Below are positions 26,124 through 35,489 of a stretch of DNA of 64,000 nt, piece by piece. How positions within the stretch are numbered: the first letter of the stretch is position 1; each line of letters starts with the position of its first letter. Where the stretch lies: the NCBI GenBank assembly GCA_965205955.1, contig OZ242192.1, forward strand, positions 1,550,001-1,614,000. The letters are read 5' to 3'. Source of the DNA: G965202915 sp965205955 (GTDB taxonomy: Bacteria; Pseudomonadota; Gammaproteobacteria; Eutrophobiales; Eutrophobiaceae). A program made the position numbers and the translations under genes. A model generated the notes under the pieces. It was not told where the DNA came from. It saw nothing but the letters and a program-made list of their open reading frames with translations, and searched no databases.

Positions 26124-29100
26124 ATGAATATCCAGGAATACCTGAAAAAACTTGGTCAACAGCTCAGTGCTGGGAACGCCACCGAGCATACCCATCGACC
26201 CACCCTGCAAACCCTGCTGGAACACCTGCTAAAAGGTGTATCGGTAACCAACGAACCGAAACAGATCGAGTGCGGCGCGCCCGATTTTGTCCTGACCCGC
26301 AACCAAATCCCTCTCGGCTACATCGAAGCCAAAGACATTGGCGGCAATCTGGACAATCAGGGTTATAAAGAACAACTGAACCGCTACACCAAATCGCTCG
26401 ACAACCTGATCTTCACCAACTACACAGAGTTTCGCCTGTTTCGGGACGGCAAACAGGTGGCGGCGGTGAGCATAGCCGGGGAGAGCGGTGGCCGTATTAA
26501 ACCGCAGCGCGGCAACTTCGACGCCTTCACCGACCTGCTGAAAACCTTTGCCGAATACGAAGGCCAGACCATCACCAGCGCCAACGATCTCGCCCGGCGC
26601 ATGGCGGTGAAAGCGCGGATGCTGGCCGGGGTGATTACCAAAGCGCTTAAGTACGACGAAAGCAAACACGGCGATCCCGGTTCAGCCGGTGAAATGGGAA
26701 GCATGCTGCAAAACCAACTGGCCGCATTCCAAAAACACCTGATTCACGACATCGACGCCGACAACTTCGCCGACATCTACGCCCAGACCGTGGCCTATGG
26801 AATGTTCGCCGCCCGATTACACGATCCCACACCGGCTACCTTTTCACGCAAAGAAGCCGCCGAACTGATTCCGGTCACCAATCCGTTCCTGCGTAAATTT
26901 TTCCAGCACATCGCCGGTTATGACCTGGACGAGCGCATCAGATGGATCATCAACGACCTGGCCGACGTCTTCCGTGCCGCCGACGTCGGCGAATTGATGA
27001 AAGACTACGGCAAAGCCACCCAGCGAAATGACCCGTTCATCCACTTCTATGAAACCTTCCTCGGCGAATACGACCCAAAACTGCGCAAAGGCCGAGGCGT
27101 CTATTACACCCCTGAACCGGTTGTCAACTTCATCGTGCGCGCGGTCGATGAAATTTTACAAACCGAGTTTGCGTTTTCCGAAGGTCTGGCGCATACCGGC
27201 AAAACCACCATCGAAATCGAGGGACAGCCGGTCGGCAAAAAATACAAAAAGGAAATACATAAAGTCCAAATCCTTGACCCCGCTACCGGCACCGGCACCT
27301 TCCTCGCCGCCATTGTCAAGCATATCCGCGAGCAATACTTCACCCGGCAACAAGGCGTCTGGCCTGATTATGTGCAAACCGACCTGATCCCCCGCTTGAA
27401 CGGCTTTGAAGTCCTGATGGCCTCCTATGCGATGGCGCACACCAAACTGGAAATGGTGTTACGCGACAGCGGCTGCGAACTCGACAAACGCCTGCGGATT
27501 TTCTTAACCAATTCACTGGAAGAACACCACCCAGACACCGGCACACTGTTCGCCCAGTGGCTCTCCGCCGAAGCGAATGAAGCGAATTTCATCAAACGCG
27601 ACACGCCGGTGATGGTGGTGATTGGCAATCCGCCGTATAGGGGCGAATCGGAGAACAAGGGCGCATGGATTGCCAGCCTGATGCAGGACTACAAACAGGA
27701 ACCGGGCGGCGGCAAATTACAGGAGCGAAACGCCAAGTGGCTCAATGATGACTATGTAAAATTCATCCGCTACGGCCAGTACTACATTGACCGCACCGGG
27801 GAAGGTGTGCTCGCCTACATCAACAACCACAGCTTCCTCGACAACCCGACTTTTCGCGGGATGCGGTGGAGTCTGCTGCAAAGTTTCGACACGATTTACA
27901 TCATTGATCTGCACGGCAACAGCAAGAAAAAAGAAACCGCACCGGACGGCTCAATGGACAAAAACGTGTTTGACATCCAACAGGGCGTCTCCATCAACCT
28001 GTTCGTCAAGACCGGTAAGAAAAATAAAGGTGCGCCGGCTCGCGTGTTTCATTATGACTTGTATGGCCTTCGGGAAAACAAGTATCAGTTTTTATGGGAT
28101 AACAATCTTGAACAAGTTCGCTTCAAGGAATTGAAACCGCAGGCGCCGCAATACTTTTTTGTGGTTAAGGATTATGGGTTGCAGGAAGAGTATGAAACAG
28201 GTTTTTCTGTCAATGATCTGTTTTCGGAAAATTCGGTCGGCATTGTTACCGCACGCGACAATTTCACGATTTATCACACGCCGAAGGAATTGAAAACCGC
28301 CATCGCCAATTTCCGGGCAATGGACGATGCAACAGCCCGTGAAAAATATTCGCTTGGCAAGGATGTCAAAGAATGGAAAACCAATCTAGCAAGACAGGAT
28401 CTGGAAAAGAATGTGTTTGACAACAACAACGACAATCCAGTACCCATTCATTACCGCCCGTTTGATGTTCGATACACCTATTACACCGGACACTCAAAAG
28501 GGTTTCATTGCAGACCCCGCGAAGAGATCATGCGACATTTTCTTGCAGGGGATAATGTGGGGTTAATTTTCCATAAACGAGAAGAGTTACAAATAGATTT
28601 TGCACACATATTTGTTAGTCGGCTAATAACAGAACACAGCGTTACCTCAATCAAAACGATAAACTATCAAGCGCCGCTCTACCTCTACCCCGATACCAAA
28701 CAACAAAGCCTTAACAACAAACAGGCACGAGAACCCAACTTAGACCACGACATCCGAAAAACCATCGCCGACGGACTCAACTTGCATTTCACCTCCGAAA
28801 AAGAAGACGACAACAACACCTTCGCCCCCATTGACCTGCTCGACTATATCTACGCCGTACTACACTCCCCCGCCTACCGACAACGCTACAACGAACTCCT
28901 GAAAACAGACTTCCCCCACGTACCCTATCCCACCGACAAAAACCAATTCCGCAAACTAGTCACACTCGGCGGCGAATTGCGCACCCTGCACCTGCTCGAA
29001 AGCCCGACACTGAACAGCCTAATCACCGGCTACCCCGAAACCGGCGACAACGTTGTCATCAAACCCGAATACGAAATCACCGACACCAAAAACCGCCTCG

Positions 29101-29318
29101 GCAAAGTCCAAATCAACCAAACCCAATACTTCACCGACGTCCCCGAAACCGCCTGGAACTTCTACATCGGCGGCTACCAACCCGCCCAAAAATGGCTAAA
29201 AGACCACAAAACCCGCACCCTGACCCACAACGACATCATCCACTACCAGAAAATCATCGTCGCCCTGGTGGAAACAGAGCGGTTGATGGGGGAGATTAAT
29301 GCGGAGATAGACTTTTAG
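26124..29318 (+). CDS. Type ISP/IIG restriction-modification enzyme (endonuclease and N6-adenine methyltransferase in one chain)
   Basis: A single 1064-residue polypeptide. The N-terminus has a PD-(D/E)xK nuclease core, APDFVLTRNQIPLGYIEAKD (about 50-69). A helical spacer follows. The N6-adenine methyltransferase has motif I DPATGTGTFL (about 390) and motif IV GNPPY (about 505). The C-terminal target-recognition region follows and ends in a conserved Type_ISP_C-like segment (WNFYIGGYQPAQKWLKDHK). The helicase domain of LlaBIII-like enzymes is absent, so it may cut without long-range translocation. The middle of the recognition region (about 28030-28680) is AT-richer than both flanks, hinting at domain exchange. 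A decayed 5' copy lies at 23538. No separate specificity or methylase gene is present. Confidence 0.92.
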   Translation: MNIQEYLKKLGQQLSAGNATEHTHRPTLQTLLEHLLKGVSVTNEPKQIECGAPDFVLTRNQIPLGYIEAKDIGGNLDNQGYKEQLNRYTKSLDNLIFTNYTEFRLFRDGKQVAAVSIAGESGGRIKPQRGNFDAFTDLLKTFAEYEGQTITSANDLARRMAVKARMLAGVITKALKYDESKHGDPGSAGEMGSMLQNQLAAFQKHLIHDIDADNFADIYAQTVAYGMFAARLHDPTPATFSRKEAAELIPVTNPFLRKFFQHIAGYDLDERIRWIINDLADVFRAADVGELMKDYGKATQRNDPFIHFYETFLGEYDPKLRKGRGVYYTPEPVVNFIVRAVDEILQTEFAFSEGLAHTGKTTIEIEGQPVGKKYKKEIHKVQILDPATGTGTFLAAIVKHIREQYFTRQQGVWPDYVQTDLIPRLNGFEVLMASYAMAHTKLEMVLRDSGCELDKRLRIFLTNSLEEHHPDTGTLFAQWLSAEANEANFIKRDTPVMVVIGNPPYRGESENKGAWIASLMQDYKQEPGGGKLQERNAKWLNDDYVKFIRYGQYYIDRTGEGVLAYINNHSFLDNPTFRGMRWSLLQSFDTIYIIDLHGNSKKKETAPDGSMDKNVFDIQQGVSINLFVKTGKKNKGAPARVFHYDLYGLRENKYQFLWDNNLEQVRFKELKPQAPQYFFVVKDYGLQEEYETGFSVNDLFSENSVGIVTARDNFTIYHTPKELKTAIANFRAMDDATAREKYSLGKDVKEWKTNLARQDLEKNVFDNNNDNPVPIHYRPFDVRYTYYTGHSKGFHCRPREEIMRHFLAGDNVGLIFHKREELQIDFAHIFVSRLITEHSVTSIKTINYQAPLYLYPDTKQQSLNNKQAREPNLDHDIRKTIADGLNLHFTSEKEDDNNTFAPIDLLDYIYAVLHSPAYRQRYNELLKTDFPHVPYPTDKNQFRKLVTLGGELRTLHLLESPTLNSLITGYPETGDNVVIKPEYEITDTKNRLGKVQINQTQYFTDVPETAWNFYIGGYQPAQKWLKDHKTRTLTHNDIIHYQKIIVALVETERLMGEINAEIDF

Positions 29319-29440
29319 AATAACCAAGCATATTCTTCCGTGAGACGTAATTGCTCTAACTAGACAGTCGTCACTGTTAGCGAGGAGAAGACTAAAATCG
29401 TGAGGGAGACATCGCTGGAATCGGGATGATTTCTTCGTAA

Positions 29441-30640
29441 TTGTGGGTTGCGGAATTTGTTTTATTTCCATGTGGGGTTAGTGCCATAAAAAAAATATCT
29501 GAAAAAGAAAGGCTTTACACCAAGTGGGAAAATGAGCAAAAAAGAACGCCGAAAAGAATCAAGGAAAGACGGAAAAAATTAAAAAGGGAGCAGGAACGGC
29601 ACAGTCATGCAACATATGCCGGTGAAGAATTCAATAAAGTTATTGATGATTACAATAGTAAATCTGGAAATGTCAGCGTTGATAGGCGGCGCAGAGCGAC
29701 TGTGTGCTTGCCTAGTCAAATGAATTTTTCGGATTCATTTGAAGAAACGGCACTGACTATCTTAATTATCAGGAAATTTGTTGATAAATATCGGCTGACT
29801 CAAAAAAATAAAATTGCATATAAATTAAGTTCCATTGATTTTGATGGCTTGGAGGAAATATCAACCTCAGCGGGGCTTGTTCTGGCAGCAACAATCTTTG
29901 AGTGGCAAGGAAAAATGCCAGAAAGAATGATAGCCAATCATGAGGATTGGAACGATTCAATAAAAACTCAGCTGGTTCAGCTGGGATTTTTTGAATTATT
30001 TGGGATGCCGGCTCCAGCAATTGAGATAGAAAAGAGTACAATCAAATCTCTAAAATATATTAGAGGAGCTTCTGGTGACGATGATGGTAAACTTGTGCAG
30101 TTCAAAGAAAATCTTCAATCTATGCTAGACGTTGATCTATCTAGGCAGAAATGGACTTTTTTGTATTCGGGCCTCTCTGAAGCGATGACAAATGCTTTAC
30201 AGCATGCATATGAAAACACAGAGGAGAAGCCTTGGTTTATGACGGGGGGCTTTGACACCACGACCAGAGAGTTGAAAATCGTATTTTATGACCACGGCAT
30301 CGGTATACCTAAGTCTTTACCCAAAACACATGGGATGGGAAAAGTGCTAAAATTCATCGCAAAATTTTCTCCGAACTACGATGATGCTTCTGCGATACGA
30401 GCTGCTGTTGAGATGGGCAAAACAAGAACAGGGCAAGAGAGCCGAGGAAAAGGTCTTTCGGATATGCTAAAGTTTATCAAAAAGAGGAAATCTGGCTATA
30501 TGTCCATAATGAGCTTGAAGGGTTTGTATAAACATAAAAAAACCGGTAAAAATGGTAACGAAAAGCCGGATAAAACAGCGTCTCTTAGCCATCCGATCAT
30601 GGGTACTCTTATCATTTGGTCTGTCAAAATTGAGGGTTGA
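29441..30640 (+). CDS. GHKL-type ATPase (anti-sigma-like histidine kinase fold)
   Basis: About 399 residues. A basic, charged N-terminal stretch (about 15-55) precedes an alpha/beta region (60-215) and a GHKL ATP-binding domain. The three ATP boxes are visible: N-box GLSEAMTNALQHAYEN (about 247), G1 FYDHGIGIP (about 285) and G2 SRGKGLSDML (about 330). There is no phospho-acceptor His box, so it resembles SpoIIAB/RsbW-like or MORC/Hsp90-like switches rather than a sensor kinase. The start is uncertain: TTG 29441 is the only in-frame start before about residue 90. The stop touches the STAS-like gene, so they form one unit. Role unknown. Confidence 0.75.
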   Translation: MWVAEFVLFPCGVSAIKKISEKERLYTKWENEQKRTPKRIKERRKKLKREQERHSHATYAGEEFNKVIDDYNSKSGNVSVDRRRRATVCLPSQMNFSDSFEETALTILIIRKFVDKYRLTQKNKIAYKLSSIDFDGLEEISTSAGLVLAATIFEWQGKMPERMIANHEDWNDSIKTQLVQLGFFELFGMPAPAIEIEKSTIKSLKYIRGASGDDDGKLVQFKENLQSMLDVDLSRQKWTFLYSGLSEAMTNALQHAYENTEEKPWFMTGGFDTTTRELKIVFYDHGIGIPKSLPKTHGMGKVLKFIAKFSPNYDDASAIRAAVEMGKTRTGQESRGKGLSDMLKFIKKRKSGYMSIMSLKGLYKHKKTGKNGNEKPDKTASLSHPIMGTLIIWSVKIEG

Positions 30641-30642
30641 AT

Positions 30643-30984
30643 ATGGGCATTACTAAAATCAACATAGGTGAAGATTTTTCTAAAACTCCTCGTGGGAGAT
30701 ATCCTGCCGATGGCAAAAATTCGGGGGAACGATTCAGGGAAAATTTTCTCAAAAAGATTTTCAGCGAGTCGGATAAATATACCCTGCCTGTTGAAATTGT
30801 GCTGGATGGTGCGGAAGGATACGGTTCTTCTTTTTTGGAAGAAGCATTCGGCGGTTTAGTTCGTAAGGGTTATGCGACAGCCGAACAAGCTGATAAAGCC
30901 TTTAAATTCACGTACAAAGACGAAGATTTTGCGTTTTACGAAAGACAGATTCAAATCTATATTGGTGACGCGAAGCCTGAATAA
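30643..30984 (+). CDS. STAS-like DUF4325 domain protein
   Basis: A 113-residue protein made of one STAS-like (DUF4325) domain. The N-terminal strand region reads INIGEDFSKTPRGRYPADGKNSGERFRENFL, then LPVEIVLDGAEGYGSSFLEEAFGGLVRKGY. The latter resembles the phosphorylatable loop and helix of SpoIIAA-type anti-anti-sigma factors (Ser-Ser-Phe-Leu after GYG). ATG 30643 follows the ATPase stop by 2 bp, with an alternative overlapping TTG at 30637. GHKL ATPases and STAS proteins form partner-switch pairs in sporulation and stress control; here no sigma factor is adjacent. Confidence 0.82.
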   Translation: MGITKINIGEDFSKTPRGRYPADGKNSGERFRENFLKKIFSESDKYTLPVEIVLDGAEGYGSSFLEEAFGGLVRKGYATAEQADKAFKFTYKDEDFAFYERQIQIYIGDAKPE

Positions 30985-31011
30985 CAGGATTCGGTCGTCG
31001 GCAGATCGAAA

Positions 31012-31521
31012 ATGGCACCCCCCGATGCAATGATAGACATTGTGCAGGTTCAGTTTTCATGGCCTGATCGCATAATACTGGTACTGGTAGTCGCTCTGGT
31101 AAGTGTGTTCTTTGCCCATTGCAGCAACCGGATACAGCGAAAACAAGATGCAAAGACTGAAACCATCAAAAACGTGTCAAAAGAGTTTTTGTACCAGCTT
31201 GATGTTATAGATTCATTAGTGAAAGACTACTGGAGTGTTGCTCGAACAGACATGGAAAAAGGCAAGGAAGTAATCCTATCTTTATCACTCTCTGTAGCTT
31301 TTCCTCGCCTTCAGGGTATTCTAGACCTGCTCTTTAAGCTAAAGAAGGAGAAAGATGCTTTGTGGAAAGATTCTTTTCAAAGGGACATCGACAAAATTTA
31401 CGAATATGCAACTACCGATATTGACGTAGAGCCGAGAGAGGTTTCTCAACCTACCATCATGAAAACGAGTAGGGCGATATTGAAGTTACGACTGCAATTT
31501 CAAAAATTTATTTATCAGTAA
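31012..31521 (+). CDS. Single-pass membrane protein next to the GHKL/STAS pair
   Basis: A 169-residue protein with one membrane helix near the N-terminus (about 19-40, RIILVLVVALVSVFFAHC) and a helical, charged C-terminal cytoplasmic part. I do not recognise the family. It starts 28 bp after the STAS-like gene on the same strand, so it may be the third member of the unit. A plausible role is membrane effector or anchor for the switch pair; this is inference only. Confidence 0.65.
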   Translation: MAPPDAMIDIVQVQFSWPDRIILVLVVALVSVFFAHCSNRIQRKQDAKTETIKNVSKEFLYQLDVIDSLVKDYWSVARTDMEKGKEVILSLSLSVAFPRLQGILDLLFKLKKEKDALWKDSFQRDIDKIYEYATTDIDVEPREVSQPTIMKTSRAILKLRLQFQKFIYQ

Positions 31522-31610
31522 TATACAAAACAATTTTGTCGCCGCCCACGCCGATGAAGGTGAGCAGGGTCATCAACTGTGCAGTGCTGCCAGATCAATG
31601 AATGCCCACC

Positions 31611-31783
31611 CCGGAACGGTTCAATCGCACGATTCAGGAACCGTTCATCAATTGCCACGAAGACCTGCTATTTACCGACCTGCCTGCGTTCCCCCGCAAA
31701 CCTGCTGAGTGGCCGGTCACCTGCAATGCGGCATTCCTCACCATAGCCACGCTCTGCAAACCCTGCTAAAATTCCTTTTCCAG
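31611..31783 (+). repeat. Left diverged direct repeat flanking the exported ligase gene
   Basis: Bases 31611-31690 align with 32821-32895 at roughly three of four positions (shared blocks: CGGTTC, ATTCAGGA, CTGCGTTC). Bases 31759-31783 align with 32914-32938 (CTGCAAACxCTGCTAxAATTCCT) almost completely. The copy includes a promoter-like TGCTAAAAT just before the ligase gene. About 60 bp unmatched in the other copy lie in the middle. Confidence 0.65.
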
Positions 31784-31818
31784 CAACTGCCTGACTGCCA
31801 AAGGCGCCGGACCTGTAC

Positions 31819-32688
31819 ATGGAAAAATTAAAATTTCTAAATCGCCACTCCCTCAGCGGCGTACTCGCTGTGATTCTGCTTTGCACGGCGGCGGTGGCGG
31901 ACGCCAAAAAAGACCCGCCGAGGCTTCTGCTTGCTAAAAAATACGCGCCCGGAATTAATCTCGCCGATTACTGGGTCAGCGAAAAACTGGACGGTGTCCG
32001 CGCTTATTGGGACGGACAGCAATTACTTTCCCGCAACGGAAACGCATTCGCCGCGCCGAATTGGTTCACCGAAAAATTTCCCCCAACGCCATTGGACGGC
32101 GAACTCTGGATAAGCCGCCGAAAATTTGAAGAGACGGTTTCCGTTGTCACCCGCCATCGTCCGCACGCAGGATGGCGGCGGGTGAAATTTATGGTTTTTG
32201 ATTTGCCGTCGTCGGCGGAAATTTTTGACATTCGCCTGGCGGAATTGCGGCGGATTATCGCCGGCTCCGACTCCGAATTTCTTGTCGTGGTCGCGCAGGA
32301 AAAAATTACCGATGGTGATTTGCTTGCGAAAAAATTGGAGACGGTTACCGCCGTCGGCGGCGAAGGGCTGATGCTGCACAAGGGCGATTCCGTTTATCGC
32401 GGCGGACGCTCCGGCGATTTATTGAAATTGAAAAAACACGACGACGCCGAAGCGGTCGTGGTTGCGCACCATCCGGGAAAAGGGAAATTCGCCGATATGC
32501 TCGGCTCGGTTACCGTTGAAACAGCCGACGGAATGCAATTCCGAATCGGCAGTGGGTTCACTGTGGAAGAGCGGCGCAATCCGCCGAAAATCGGCGCAGT
32601 GATCACCTATAAATTTTACGGACTCACGAGGAAAGGCAAGCCGCGTTTTCCGGTTTTTTTGCGTGTGCGGACGGATTCTGATTTATAG
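31819..32688 (+). CDS. Exported ATP-dependent DNA ligase (Lig E type)
   Basis: The 289-residue precursor begins with a signal peptide (about 8-29, ending AVADA). The minimal ATP-dependent ligase follows: motif I SEKLDGVRAYWDG (Lys about 56), motif III/IIIa FMVFDLPS, motif IV GGEGLMLHKGDSVY and motif V DLLKLKKHDDAEAVVV, then a small OB domain. There is no extra DNA-binding domain, as in the Lig E class of Neisseria and Haemophilus, which is thought to act in the periplasm on incoming or extracellular DNA. The gene is set between diverged direct repeats upstream of rpsO, which suggests acquisition. Confidence 0.93.
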   Translation: MEKLKFLNRHSLSGVLAVILLCTAAVADAKKDPPRLLLAKKYAPGINLADYWVSEKLDGVRAYWDGQQLLSRNGNAFAAPNWFTEKFPPTPLDGELWISRRKFEETVSVVTRHRPHAGWRRVKFMVFDLPSSAEIFDIRLAELRRIIAGSDSEFLVVVAQEKITDGDLLAKKLETVTAVGGEGLMLHKGDSVYRGGRSGDLLKLKKHDDAEAVVVAHHPGKGKFADMLGSVTVETADGMQFRIGSGFTVEERRNPPKIGAVITYKFYGLTRKGKPRFPVFLRVRTDSDL

Positions 32689-32820
32689 ATGCCAATCTCC
32701 AGCCAGAGTATTGGGAGCTCTTACACTCAGAGCGCCGGGTTATCCGGTTGGTCGTCAGAAAGCGCCTTGCCTGATGCGAGAAGCAGCCATTACGGTGGCC
32801 ATCGGTGGACCTGCTATGCC

Positions 32821-32938
32821 CCGGAGCGGTTCTATGTGCTATTCAGGAGCGGTTCATTGATTACCACGCTGCTGTTCACCAAACTGTCTGCGTTCAATAT
32901 TGCTACACTTGGGGCTGCAAACTCTGCTACAATTCCTC
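32821..32938 (+). repeat. Right diverged direct repeat, containing the probable rpsO promoter
   Basis: This is the partner of the repeat at 31611-31783. It contains TGCTACAAT (about 32924-32932), an extended -10 box that probably drives rpsO about 120 bp downstream. The remaining sequence from 32689 to 33055 holds no convincing gene; a long open frame there has no ribosome site or recognisable product. Confidence 0.6.
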
Positions 32939-33055
32939 GCACAAGAGTAACCGGAGCGCAAAAGGTACCGGATCAAGAAACTTCCTTGTTGATATTTGTT
33001 TGTGCAGGTACAATAAGCGCTGTTTTTTTGTATGAACATCAGGAGCGAGTGAATA

Positions 33056-33325
33056 GTGTCATTATCTCATCAGCAAAAGGCTAGTATTGTTAAGGATTTT
33101 CAGCGTTCCGGCAATGACACCGGTTCGCCTGAGGTGCAGGTCGCATTATTGACCAACAGGATCACCGATTTGTCCGAGCATTTCAAACTTCATGGCAAGG
33201 ATCATCATTCGAGAAGGGGACTGTTGCGCATGGTCAATTATCGACGCAGATTGCTTGATTATTTGAGAGGAAAGGATACGCATCGTTATCGCGAATTGAT
33301 TGGTCGCCTGGATTTGCGCCGGTAG
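33056..33325 (+). CDS. rpsO: 30S ribosomal protein S15
   Basis: Complete 89-residue primary 16S rRNA-binding protein. It starts at GTG with AGGAG 11 bp upstream and has the typical DTGSPEVQVALLTNRITDLSEHFKLHGKDHHSRRGLL stretch in its middle. It precedes pnp with a 73-bp gap, the usual rpsO-pnp arrangement. Confidence 0.98.
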   Translation: MSLSHQQKASIVKDFQRSGNDTGSPEVQVALLTNRITDLSEHFKLHGKDHHSRRGLLRMVNYRRRLLDYLRGKDTHRYRELIGRLDLRR

Positions 33326-33398
33326 TTATCCAGGTTGTTGCGCGTGCTATGCTGGCGCTTTATTTTAATTCAATGTCAATTTATTTGAAGAGTGAAAT

Positions 33399-35489
33399 AT
33401 GAATATAGTTAAAAAAGAATTTCAGTTTGGGGAGCATCAGGTTGTGCTGGAAACGGGGAGAGTGGCCCGTCAGGCAACGGGTTCGGTAATGGTCAGTATG
33501 GGCGATACCGTGTTATTGGTGACTTGTGTTGTGAGGGATGAGCCCAGGTTGGACCTGGATTTTTTCCCGTTCACCGTGGATTATCAGGAGAAGACGTATG
33601 CGGCGGGCAAGATACCGGGAGGGTTTTTCAGGCGTGAGGGCCGGCCTTCGGAGAAGGAGACTCTTACATCGAGATTGATCGACCGGCCTCTTCGCCCGTT
33701 ATTTTCCAAGGGCTTTGCCAATGAGGTGCAGATTATTGCTACGGTGGTGTCTATAGACCCGGAAATTGACCCGGATATTCCGGCCTTGATCGGTTCGTCT
33801 GCGGCGGTTGCATTAACGGGTATTCCGTTCGGAGGCCCGGTGGGGGCGGCAAGAGTGGGATATAAGGACGGCAATTATTCGTTGAACCCCAGCTGTTCGG
33901 ATTTGAAGAATTCCGAGCTGGATCTGGTAGTGGCTGGAACGCGCACGTCGGTATTGATGGTTGAATCGCAGGTCAGACAATTGTCGGAAGAGGTAATACT
34001 GGGTGCGGTGATGTATGGACATGAGCAGTTCCAGGGGGTTTTGGACAGTATCGAATCGTTGGTGGCTGAGGCCGATGTGCGTCCGTGGGACTGGCAGCCG
34101 CCGGAAAGGGATGAGGCGCTTGCGGCGGAAGTGAAAAATCAATGCGGAGATTTGATGCGTGAGGCATATGCGATACGGGATAAATTGAACCGCAGGGACC
34201 GGGTCAAAGAGGTCCGCAGGCAGGTCATCGAGGCATTGGCGCAGCCGGAAGAGTCGGCCCGGTCCGAGGGCGAGATTGCCGCTGCAATCAAGGAACTGGA
34301 AAGGGAGATTGTCAGGCAGGGCATTATTGCCGGCGAGAATCGTATTGACGGACGCGCTTATGCGGATATTCGTGATATCAGTGTGGAAATAGGCGTACTG
34401 CCGAGGGCGCACGGATCGGCATTGTTCACCCGCGGCGAGACTCAGGCGCTGGTTGTGGCTACATTGGGTACGGAACGAGATGCCCAGATAATCGATGCGA
34501 TTGAAGGTGATCGGAAGGATCGCTTTATGCTGCATTATAATTTTCCTCCATTCTGTGTCGGGGAAACCGGGCGGGTAGGCTCGCCCAGACGGCGTGAGAT
34601 CGGACATGGCCGTTTGACCAAGAGAGGGATACTGGGGGTAATGCCGGATATGGATGAATATCCCTACTCGATTCGGGTGGTTTCCGAAATCACGGAATCC
34701 AACGGTTCGAGTTCAATGGCTTCCGTGTGCGGTACGAGTCTGGCGCTGATGGATGCGGGGGTTGAGTTGGAAGCGCCGGTTGCAGGCATAGCGATGGGAC
34801 TGGTGAAGGAGGGTGATAAGTTTGTCGTATTGTCGGATATTATGGGTGACGAGGATCATCTGGGCGATATGGATTTCAAGGTGGCCGGCACTGATAAGGG
34901 AGTTACTGCATTGCAGATGGATATTAAGATCGAAGGGATTACCAAAGAGGTTATGGAAGCTGCGTTGGTGCAGGCAAAAGAGGGCCGTATGCATATCCTT
35001 GGCAAGATGAATGAGGTGCTCTCAGCCACAAAACCGGATATGTCGGAATATGCCCCGCGCATCACGGTGATCCATATCCATCCCGATAAGATCCGCGATG
35101 TAATCGGCAAGGGCGGCACAACCATTCGTTCCATCACTGAGGAAACGGGCGCCACCATCGATATCAGTGATGATGGCAGTGTTAAAATTGCGGCGGTTGA
35201 CAAGGCGGCCGGGGATGCGGCCAGAAAGCGGGTCGAGCAGATCACCGAGGATGTGGAAGTCGGCAAAATTTATGAAGGCCGTGTTGCAAAACTGATGGAC
35301 TTCGGTGCGTTTGTCAATATCCTGCCCGGCAAGGATGGTCTGGTGCATATCTCGCAAATCTCCGAAAGCCGGGTGGAAAGTGTCAGTGATGAGCTTTCCG
35401 AAGGCGAGTTTGTCAAGGTCAAGGTATTGGAGATCGACAAACAGGGCCGCATTCGTTTGAGTATGAAGGCGGTCATCAGTGAGCAATGA
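33399..35489 (+). CDS. pnp: Polynucleotide phosphorylase
   Basis: A 3'-5' phosphorolytic exoribonuclease of 696 residues and normal length. It has two RNase PH domains (first at 1-220, second from about 310, with FPPFCVGETGRVGSPRRREIGHG), a KH domain (DVIGKGGTTIRSITEETGA, about 568) and a C-terminal S1 domain (GRVAKLMDFGAFVNILPGKDGLVHIS). It acts in mRNA decay as a trimer and in the RNase E degradosome in relatives. It is co-transcribed with rpsO. Confidence 0.98.
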   Translation: MNIVKKEFQFGEHQVVLETGRVARQATGSVMVSMGDTVLLVTCVVRDEPRLDLDFFPFTVDYQEKTYAAGKIPGGFFRREGRPSEKETLTSRLIDRPLRPLFSKGFANEVQIIATVVSIDPEIDPDIPALIGSSAAVALTGIPFGGPVGAARVGYKDGNYSLNPSCSDLKNSELDLVVAGTRTSVLMVESQVRQLSEEVILGAVMYGHEQFQGVLDSIESLVAEADVRPWDWQPPERDEALAAEVKNQCGDLMREAYAIRDKLNRRDRVKEVRRQVIEALAQPEESARSEGEIAAAIKELEREIVRQGIIAGENRIDGRAYADIRDISVEIGVLPRAHGSALFTRGETQALVVATLGTERDAQIIDAIEGDRKDRFMLHYNFPPFCVGETGRVGSPRRREIGHGRLTKRGILGVMPDMDEYPYSIRVVSEITESNGSSSMASVCGTSLALMDAGVELEAPVAGIAMGLVKEGDKFVVLSDIMGDEDHLGDMDFKVAGTDKGVTALQMDIKIEGITKEVMEAALVQAKEGRMHILGKMNEVLSATKPDMSEYAPRITVIHIHPDKIRDVIGKGGTTIRSITEETGATIDISDDGSVKIAAVDKAAGDAARKRVEQITEDVEVGKIYEGRVAKLMDFGAFVNILPGKDGLVHISQISESRVESVSDELSEGEFVKVKVLEIDKQGRIRLSMKAVISEQ

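Noticed and set aside
32689..33084. 131-codon frame upstream of rpsO
   Set aside because: It covers the repeat and promoter region of rpsO and overlaps the rpsO start; its composition is not protein-like.
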